Source: Anthonomus grandis grandis
Taxonomy: Eukaryota; Arthropoda; Insecta; Coleoptera; Curculionidae
Assembly: GCF_022605725.1 (NCBI RefSeq)
Contig: NC_065567.1
Location: forward strand, 30,979,127-31,043,126
Direction: 5' to 3'
Length of the DNA: 64,000 bases
The position numbers and the translations under genes are program-made. Below the pieces are notes generated by a model that saw nothing but the letters and a program-made list of their open reading frames with translations, searched no databases and had not been told where the DNA came from. Of this stretch, positions 55,933 through 64,000 are shown in pieces (the stretch's first letter is position 1; each line of letters starts with the position of its first letter).

Positions 55933-56439
55933 ATTTAGTCATTAAATATTAAAAAATCCCTATTTTAAATTAAAAATATTGAGAAAAAATGAATCTTTTC
56001 CTGCAGAATTTTGAGTGAATAAACTATTGTTTGTTTGTCAAATGTCAAACAGTGTTTTACGTCATCATTACGTCTTATGTCAACCTTATGGTGTCAAGCT
56101 AAACGGCTGTAGAAAATATCGGAACGACGTAAAATAAAAATACTTTTTTTAAGGCATTTATTTATTTTATTTATTAAAGGTTAAATAAGCCAATTTTTAC
56201 ATTTATTCAAAATAAATTAAATTTATAGTTAAAAAATGCCAAAACATTTATTTGCATCAGGCAAGAAGTCCATTTTACACGTCCGATTTACATGAATGAC
56301 TCCCTAAGTTTTTTTTTAAGGTTATGTCAGACATTCTTATATTGTTTACATCTTAGAGTCATAATACAACTTTATTTTTCAGCAATTAAAACTACAAAAA
56401 ACAAAGAAACTCAAACAAGAGTCTGCTGTATAAGTCAAT
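55933..56439. promoter_or_regulatory. Divergent promoter of GAK (-) and CTNNBL1 (+)
   Basis: Start codons are 507 bp apart in opposite directions. A double TGTCAAATGTCAAA lies at 56036-56049 and CGGAACGACGTAAAA at 56120-56134. The latter also occurs, in both orientations, in front of Orc3. AT-rich elsewhere. Confidence 0.5.
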
Positions 56440-58817
56440 ATGGATGTGGGAGAGCTTTTAGATTACAAGGCAAGTATTAATTACAAATTTTCCATACTCC
56501 TTTGCCTAGGCAAGTGCTTCACCTTTCTCATCTATTGAGTATTTTAACCATTCCAGCCCCCCCAGACCCCTAAGCGCCCTGCAGATGGCGAAGGGGGAGA
56601 ACCTGATCGAGAAAAAGCTAGGAAAATGAGAAAAATTGCCAGGGCCAAGGCTCAACAAATGGTTAAGCCCTCATCGCCAACACCATCCATGCAAAATATT
56701 GATGAGTTAACTGAAGAAGAAAAAGCTGAAATTGTTAAATATGTTGAGACAGAAAACACTGAGGTAATTATTATTTGAATTTCAAATTATAATCAGGATC
56801 TCTTACTAATGATTTTCCTTAAGGGAGATGTAATGGATCCAACCTCAATAAAAAAGATAGTCCTAAATTTTGAAAAACGCTCCCTCAAAAACAGAGAGAT
56901 GCGAATAAAATTCCCAGACCATCCAGAGAAGTTCATGGATAGCGAGTTGGAACTCCATGAGACGCTCCAGGAAATGAGGTTATTAGCTACTGCACCAGAT
57001 CACTACCCCTTAGTAGTCAAATTGCAAGTGGTTCCAAGCTTGCTGGAGTTGTTGGCTCACGATAACACTGACATTGCTGTAAAAAATTTCCTAATAAACA
57101 GAATTCTTTAACAGTTAAGCAACACGATTTTTAGGTAGCAACTATAGAACTTATGCAAGAGTTAACAGATGTTGATATTCTTAATGAGTCAGAAGAGGGA
57201 GCTGATGCTCTTATTGAAGCTTTGTTGGAGCATCAAGTCATTGCTTTATTAGTTCAAAACCTTGAAAGGTAATATTTTATTTATTTAGTTAGTAGGCTGC
57301 TTAACAAGAAAACCCAGTTACAAAGCAGGATAACAAATCATAAGTATTAATTGATTAACAATAATTCTTTTATTTACCAAAAGAAAAACTAACAATATAT
57401 AGTTGACAGTAAGGTATGATTAACCTAGAAGCATGAGGAGTAAAGATATTTAATTATTTCCTTTAAATATATGCTCATTTCTATTAATTTTGATATACAT
57501 TATTAGATTGGATGAAAATGTGAAAGAAGAAGCAGATGGTGTACACAATACATTATCGATCATAGAAAACCTAACAGAACTGAGGTCTGAAATATGTTCA
57601 GAAGCTGGCAAGCAAGGTAGTACAGGTCCAATTTATATGTTTCTGGTTAATAATGACTTTTATTATTTAGGTTTACTACAATGGTTGTTAAAGAGATTAA
57701 GGGTAAAGACACCTTTTGACCAGAACAAATTGTATGTCAGTGAAATGCTGTCTATAATCCTACAAGATAATGAGTCTAATCGGACATTGCTTGGAGAATT
57801 AGAGGGTATTGACACACTGTTGCAGCAACTCGCGTTTTACAAAAGACATGACCCATCTAGCGCGGAGGAACACGAATTTATGGAAAATCTTTTTAATTGG
57901 TATACAATTCCTACAGTTGTGCCTATACTATTCTAATTCATACTGGTTTTTTAGCTTGTGCAGTTGTCTTTTAGTAATTGCTAACAGGGAGAAATTTTTA
58001 AAGGGTGAAGGTTTGCAATTGATGAATTTAATGTTAAGAGAGAAAAAGACCTCTAGGAATGGCTCACTTAAGGTTTTGGATTATGCCATGTCTGGTGTGC
58101 ATGGGAAAGACAATTGTAAGGTAAAAACCTACTCAAACCTTACTGTCAATAATGAAATTGTTTCTTTCAGGTAACAAATTTGTAGATATATTAGGCTTAA
58201 GAACAATATTCCCATTGTTCATGAAAACACCAAAGAAAAACAGGAAAAAGGTACAATCAGCAGAGGAGCATGAAGAACATGTTTGTTCTATTATTGCATC
58301 CATGCTTAGAAACTGCAGGTATTTAGTAATACTGTCCTAAAAATGAATACAATTTACATGTTATAATTCCAGGGGATCACAACGCCAAAGACTGATAACC
58401 AAATTCACAGAAAATGACCATGAAAAAGTAGACAGATTACTCGAATTGCACTTTAAGTATTTAGAAAAAGTTGAGGATCTTGATGATGCAGTTGATGATA
58501 ACGAAGATGAAGATTACTTAAGACGCCTTGAAGGAGGATTATTTACTTTGCAATTGGTTGATTATATTATTTTGGAAGTGTGTGCTGGTGGTCCTCCTAC
58601 TATTAAGCAAAGAGTTATGCAGGTAAGTTATTAATATTCACTTGTTACTTTAAATTAAAATTTTTAATACTTACAGATATTAAACTTGCGAGGTGCCTCC
58701 CTTAAAACTATTAGACATATAATGCGTGAATATGCAGGAAATCTTGGGGAGGAAGGAGAGAAAGAATGGCGTGACCAGGAGCAACAACATATTTTAAATT
58801 TGGTTGATAAATTTTAA
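56440..58817 (+). CDS. CTNNBL1: Beta-catenin-like protein 1 (CTNNBL1), spliceosome-associated ARM-repeat protein
   Basis: Exons 56440-56469, 56557-56763, 56824-57078, 57135-57268, 57507-57616, 57671-57899, 57955-58115, 58171-58318, 58373-58622 and 58677-58817; phases agree, 554 residues (human 563). It starts MDVGELL as in vertebrates and continues with FEKRSLKNREMRIKFPDHP, AHDNTDIAVATIELMQELTD, EEADGVHNTLSIIENL, QGLLQWLLKRL, KGEGLQLMNLMLREKK, NKFVDILGLRTIFPLFMK and EKVDRLLELHFKYL, nearly identical to the vertebrate blocks. It binds the CDC5L/Prp19 complex and the nuclear localisation signals of its partners. A basic stretch (EKARKMRKIARAKA) takes the place of the vertebrate basic N-terminal signal. 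Intron 1 begins with GC (AAG|GCAAGT). A poly-A signal lies at 58849. Confidence 0.95.
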
Positions 58818-58936
58818 TGCCTGTTTTTTTAGATTTATATTATGATTAAATAAACTTTTTCCTTTTTTTTTTAAAGAAAATCTTTATTCCTTAAAAAATT
58901 ATAATAAATAAACATTTAACTATTATAAGGGTTTTA

Positions 58937-61900
58937 TTAACCTCCCCATGTAAGTCGGGTAACGTGGTCCGCTTTTCTTTTAGACGACTTTATGAAGCCT
59001 AAATATTCGAGTTCTGCTACTGCTTGGGTAAAACGTGCTCTAAAAATGCTTATAAGGAAAATACTTAAAAGTAAATAAAAGCAAAACTGGATAAAAAAAA
59101 GGATACTGTAATTGGGGTTCCACGATTTTCTTAGATTTGTCATCAAAATCATCATCATCTTTGGGGTCAACAATGCACAAGAAAGCTTGCAGCCAGTCGT
59201 ACAAATTAATCATCTTGCCGCATTCTAAATGTAATTTGTAGGCAATACAAATGTCCGGCATTGTAGGTTTGATCGATTGTGAGTTAGGTATTTCACAACA
59301 TTTGCACTAAAAAAAAAAGAGTTGTGTAGTCTCTATGAGTCCTATAAATCTAAAAAGTACTGAAAACAAACATTACCTGCAAATAAAACTGAGGATCATT
59401 CAAAGCATTGTGTATGGCCGTCCTATGCATGCCAATTATTTTGCTTTTTATCGAAAAATCATTAAAGAAAAATATTTCGTGTAAAGGCATCGTACTGTAG
59501 TGGACCAAGTAAGTTTTGAAATTACCAAGAAGAAAATCTAAAATTTCATTACGAAGTTTCTCGTATCGATTTAACGGTTTCGGTCTGTCTTTGGATCGAA
59601 ACAGCAAGGCCTAAAGACAAGTGAAACTTTACAATTGATTTGAAATTTTATATTGAAAACTCACTTGCTTCAAAGCTTTCCTATCCATGACAGGGCCCAA
59701 GTTCTGCACTTCACAATCCATTACTTCAGGTTCTTCCTCTTCTGGACTTAAAGTGTTCAAATTATTCAACAAATTTATGTATGTATTGAGTTCGTTAAAA
59801 CAGTCTTTTAGTGCGGTCTTTTTGCTGGTCTCGTTTATGTTCAGCTTTAAAACGTTTACCACTTTGCCTAATTTTATTGTTAATTCCTCTTTTGATTGGA
59901 AATGTAAAAGTTTAAAGGCTTCTTTGAACTCTATAGATTCTGTTATGTTTTTTGTTACGGCCAGTGCATAGACTTCTCTTAACTAAAAAAACAGTTTCAC
60001 ATAGAATTTGTAAGTTCTGTTAATCATATGATAAATCTAACTAGTGCAGTTGAAATTCTTACATTTTTTCCCAAAGGAGATTCAGGCAAATCACAGACCA
60101 AGGAATATAAACACTCTAAAAAGATGTGAAGGCGTCTAATGTACCTTTGTAGATTAGTGACTTTTTCCAATACAACAGTTTTGAAATGTTCATTGTCTGT
60201 AATAAGTTTTATTCGAATTGCGGGGTCAGATTCAGACTCCACCATTGTCCTAAATAAAAAAATTACAATATAAGATAATTCATTAGACACAACTATACTT
60301 AAATTGGCAATGTAAAGAATTAATAATCGATGAACAGCATGGCTTTAGAGGTGGTCGATCTACTAAAACTAATCTACTTTTAACACTAAACTATCGAGTG
60401 CCTTGGAGAGGGGCATAGGTTAATACCATATATTCCAACTTCTTCAAGGCATTTGACATAGTTACCACTTGCTGTATAAGTTAAGAAATATAGGTTTCTC
60501 TGACAGGCTTACAAGATGAGCTTGGTTTTCTTTGTGACAAAAGTTGATGGTAAAATTGGTAATTTTTTGTCAAGAGTGACTGATGTAAATTCTGGAGTCC
60601 TTTTGCTATTTGGTCTATTTGTCAACGACTCTAAGATTGTATAAAACATTGTGAATTTTTAATGTTTGCTGATGATCTTAAACTATTTTTGATAATTTTG
60701 AATGAGATGGATATGGATTGAAGTACAGAGGGATTTGGATAGTTTCTCTAATTGGTGTAAGTGTAACTTGTTAGATCTTAACATTAAAAAGTGTTTCAAA
60801 ATTTCCTTCAATGAAAACAAGGAATTTTCTATTGAATCAGATTTTATCATGTTATTCAATAGATGGTCAATCTCTGCAAAATAAAGAACAAGCCAAGGAT
60901 TTGGGAATACTATTTGACTTTCAGTTAAATTTTAATGAACACCTGAATTAAGTCACAGTGAATGTTAAGATTTACTTTGAGCAATTGCAAGGATGTTTCA
61001 CTGGAAGCAGTTAACTCAGATCAGATCACTACTTGAATATGGATAGTATAATGTTTATAAGTTATTACTTGAGAGAATATAAAACCAAATTTTTGAGGTA
61101 TTGATAATTTGAATCTCATTTTAGAACATGATTATTTTCTTATTTTAAGCAAATTAAATTTGCTTACTCTAGATCACAGACAGATTATGTATGGCATTTC
61201 TCTCATTTATAAAATTTTAAATGATGATGTACATTATTAAAAAAATGATATTGTACATTCTTAAAATCTGAGATAAATTTTTCAATTCCTCAGACAACAC
61301 TTAGACAATCAATCTTCATTAGTTTTCACAGACCAAATTATGGTAGACATTCTTTTATGGATATAGGGCTGGATTTTTTAAATACAAAGGAGAAATTGGA
61401 TGTTTTTAATAATTCTTTTCAACTGTTTAAAGAGATTCTACTAAGTATACTTTAGTTTACCTGTTGCTGTAATGCATGACTGTTAAAAAATGTATTAATT
61501 TTGATGCCATTCTACATAATGGCATAAATTTATTGTTATTTTTTTGAGACTGTTATTAACTATTTATGTTAAATTTATATTTACATAACCCAATTATATT
61601 ATATCTTGTTGTTACTTTGTAATGAAGATTTCCCATAAATTAAAAAAATTACCTAAATGACTTCAGATATCGTACATTATCAAAGTCTTCATGACTAAAT
61701 TCCTGTAGAGTATTTTTAACAGTTTTTCTATCCATATCACATAAGGCCATGGCATTTCCGAAACAAAAATGCTCCATCATTGCATACTGAAAAAACCTTT
61801 TTTTATAATCAATTAATACATAAAAAAAATATATTAATCACCTTAATGTTCTGTACAAAATTCCTCATAGAGAAGTCATAATATAAAAATATTTCTGTAA

Positions 61901-63229
61901 ACAAGTCAAAGACCTTGCCCCCCAAATGAAAAGCACAATAATTTCTAAAGAAGACATTTTCCAGCATTTGGTTCAAATATACCGTTGAAGGTTCACATCT
62001 GAACACTTTAATGTTAGTTTTGGATGTAACCTAAAATGAAATCTAAATATTTTAATATTCCAACTATAGCGAATACTTACATGGTAAGGAAATGAAGTAT
62101 GAAGGGTGGAAACCGAGGTTGCTATTCCAAAAACAAACACAAACTTTAACTTCTCCAGATATAAGCTGACAATTGAGATGAAAGTTTGCAAAACTTTAAC
62201 ATTAAAGCTTTCAAAATCTGGAATAATAACTACTAGGACATTTTTCTGCTCAGATGGATACAAGTCTTCATACCATTCTTGTAATAAAGGAAAACTCAGA
62301 TAGGACCTTTTAACATGTACTCTTTCATCCTAAAATGCACATTATAGAACATTATTTAGACTAACCATCACCATAATCATTTAATTGTAAATTTAGTAAG
62401 ATAAACCATTTATAATATACATATGTTTGTGGTAATAGTATAGTGTTTAATATTTATTCAATTTTTTAAAATGTAATATGATTATTAAGTAACCTCATTG
62501 TATAACTTGTATAGTACTTGTAAGTTTTTTTGACTAATATATATATATGATATAGTTATACCTACTTCTTCATCAGTATCATCTAAATGGCCATTATTAA
62601 CATACTGATAAATCAATTTCTCTATTAGGAACTTGATATTAGCACAGTCTTGGCTGGTTAAAAAGGCTACATGAGGAGTAACATCCCTTTTCAGTTGCTT
62701 TTCAAGGTTTTTAAATTGAGCCTCATGATCAGGCATGTTAATCCCTAAAAGATTAAAATAAATCTAAGCATTTATTTGCGGATAGTGTGCCTAAGTACCT
62801 GTTAGGAGAGCTGCAGTCGGTATCTCATTTACAGGATTCTTATGACAGTCTTTTATGTATTGTACTAAATCGGTGGTCATGGTCGTGAACATGTTTGACA
62901 ATAATTCCTAAAATGTTATGTTTAATGTAACTAGTAATAATGATACAATGGTATTCTTTTTTACACCTCAAGATCCTCAGAAAGCCCTGACCATAATTCC
63001 TTAAACTGCTGATACCATAAGTTTTCAAATAATGGACTAGGCAACATTCCTTTGGATTTTTTTGAGCCTTTCTTTGGTTTTTTAAAGTTATTTTTAAATA
63101 CAAAGGAGGCCTGAAATATCAAGATTTATAATCACATTGTTTGTTCATTTAGATTCCAAAGAAGAACTGCATTTAAAAATTAATAAGATACATTACCTTT
63201 GATACTGATATGGTCTCTTTTTCACCCAT
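58937..63229 (-). CDS. Orc3: Origin recognition complex subunit 3
   Basis: Exons: 63229-63197, 63110-62967, 62907-62799, 62744-62566, 62329-62081, 62030-61842, 61786-61653, 60249-60063, 59982-59665, 59610-59377, 59306-59107 and 59039-58937; phases agree, 692 residues (human 711). Landmarks: PLFENLWYQQF near the N terminus, PTAALLTGINMPDHEAQF (the family's ALLTG block), LVVIIPDFESFNVKVLQ (degenerate Walker B of an AAA+ that lost ATPase activity), FGIATSVSTLHTSFPY, YAMMEHF, and the C-terminal winged-helix end TQAVAELEYLGFIKSSKRKADHVTRLTWG that is conserved in ORC3. It loads MCM at replication origins as part of ORC1-6. A 1.4-kb intron (60250-61652) holds a dead retroelement. The AATAAA signal overlaps the stop. 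Confidence 0.95.
60290..61640 (+). mobile_element. Degraded non-LTR retrotransposon in Orc3 intron, antisense
   Basis: Pieces in order on the + strand: DEQHGFRGGRSTKTNLLL (60330-60385), a decayed palm region, FADDLKLF (60664-60688), QRDLDSFSNWCKCNLLDLNIKKC (60725-60795) and a C-terminal half with stops and frameshifts. It closely resembles the copy at 2011-4137 (QHGF-RGRS, FADDLK, INRVFSWCKSNE), probably the same lineage but older. Confidence 0.8.
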
Positions 63230-63735
63230 TGTTGAAGGTAAGAAATAATTCCTTGAAATAATGCTAAGTTTTAATATATTTGTTAATAAAGGGTGAAAAG
63301 ATGCTTAAAATTAAAAAACTATAAAGATTAAAAATTAATTAAAGAACTAAAAATTAAACTTTAAAGTTAATGTTTTAAGATTACATTAGAATTTCAAAAT
63401 ATAAACAAAACTGTCAACCACAAGTTGTTCCTTTGCGGAACGACGTAAACGTTGGAAGTTTTCTAACGAATGTTACTTAAAGCCCGCTTTACACTTACGT
63501 CGTTCCGCCATGCATGTTAACATTTAAAATGTTAAATGGAGCAACTTTGTCCATATATTTCAATATTTCTTAAGGACTGTGAATATTTAAATATTGCTAA
63601 ACTTGATGACAGAGGGTGAATTTGAATTTTCTTTTTTATATGATAAAAAACATATTCTCTATACGTATTTTACGCATATACAGGCCTACTTCCAATAATG
63701 GGTTTCTGAACGGTCTAGAAACTTTACTTTTATGA
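63230..63735. promoter_or_regulatory. Upstream region of Orc3
   Basis: Contains GCGGAACGACGTAAA at 63435-63449 and its inverted copy TTACGTCGTTCCGC at 63495-63508, a pair with 45 bp between. CTGTCAA lies just downstream at 63411. Otherwise AT-rich with nothing recognised. Confidence 0.45.
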
Positions 63736-63739
63736 TTAC

Positions 63740-64000
63740 CACTGAATTCTAAATTATTGTTAACAAGGGATTTAAACATCGACTATCGTAACGAAGATTA
63801 TGGTGCATACCCAGAACTTAGTAGATCTCTTTAAATCTTTCAATAGTAATCTTTGAATTCATGGTCCTACTAGAATTACTTCCAACTCATATACTCTTAC
63901 AGATTATTTCTGCATAAAATTTCAGAACAATAACCAATCTCATAGGCAATGAGTGCCCTCAGGGTTATCAGATCATAAAGCTATTGTAGCATATATATTT
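63740..64000 (+). mobile_element. Non-LTR endonuclease fragment at the window edge
   Basis: DLNIDYRNEDY (about 63771-63803) and GLSDHKAIVA (about 63962-63992) are the two ends of the apurinic endonuclease catalytic region (D-x-N and SDH motifs), with at least one stop or frameshift between. The element may continue past the window. Confidence 0.6.

Noticed and set aside
1..64000. tRNA, rRNA, CRISPR arrays, operons or integrated viruses
   Set aside because: Read for and not seen; all RT matches are non-LTR or GIY-YIG type with no gag, protease or LTR.

Overview
The window is nuclear DNA of an animal, almost certainly an insect. It is AT-rich, its genes are split by many short GT-AG introns (often 45-60 bp) plus a few long ones, and its orthologues (an l(3)mbt-type MBT protein, Lkb1, an auxilin-type GAK) read as holometabolous insect. 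A beetle is a guess. There is no CRISPR, operon or prokaryotic signal. I worked out exon chains by hand; every chain listed keeps reading frame across all junctions.

Layout. (1) 893-5822 +: BABAM2/BRE of the BRISC/BRCA1-A complex, with an acidic N-terminal extension and a 5'-truncated non-LTR retrotransposon in intron 1. (2) 7638-17005 -: l(3)mbt (FCS zinc finger, three MBT repeats, C2HC finger, SAM domain); its introns hold retroelement debris, including a GIY-YIG fragment and two hammerhead-ribozyme-like relics. (3) 17-22 kb: promoter region, then two opposed non-LTR fragments. (4) 22079-28739 -: Lkb1/Stk11 kinase with a C-terminal prenylation box. (5) 25902-49161 +: glycogen debranching enzyme (AGL), whose first two exons lie inside Lkb1 introns on the other strand. 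Its 7-kb intron holds two tandem small paralogous genes, an RNase-H-bearing non-LTR relic, and a hAT element (8-bp target duplication) split by a mariner. (6) 50805-55932 -: GAK/auxilin. (7) 56440-58817 +: CTNNBL1. (8) 58937-63229 -: Orc3. The window ends in a non-LTR endonuclease fragment.

Most unusual locus: AGL. Phased exons add 603 residues ahead of the canonical start: a short N-terminal hydrophobic anchor, a Lys-rich segment, and six degenerate copies of an L-[IVL]-x-C-E motif. After the AGL stop (TGA followed by C) the same frame stays open for 189 more codons and ends in a hydrophobic helix. Long and read-through forms would be debranching enzymes tethered to membranes. This is predicted from sequence and needs transcript and protein proof.

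Functional themes: energy and glycogen metabolism (Lkb1 and AGL, interleaved on opposite strands), chromatin, replication and repair (l(3)mbt, Orc3, BABAM2), splicing (CTNNBL1) and clathrin uncoating (GAK). GAK and CTNNBL1 are divergent from a roughly 500-bp spacer; CTNNBL1 and Orc3 converge with 119 bp between stop codons.
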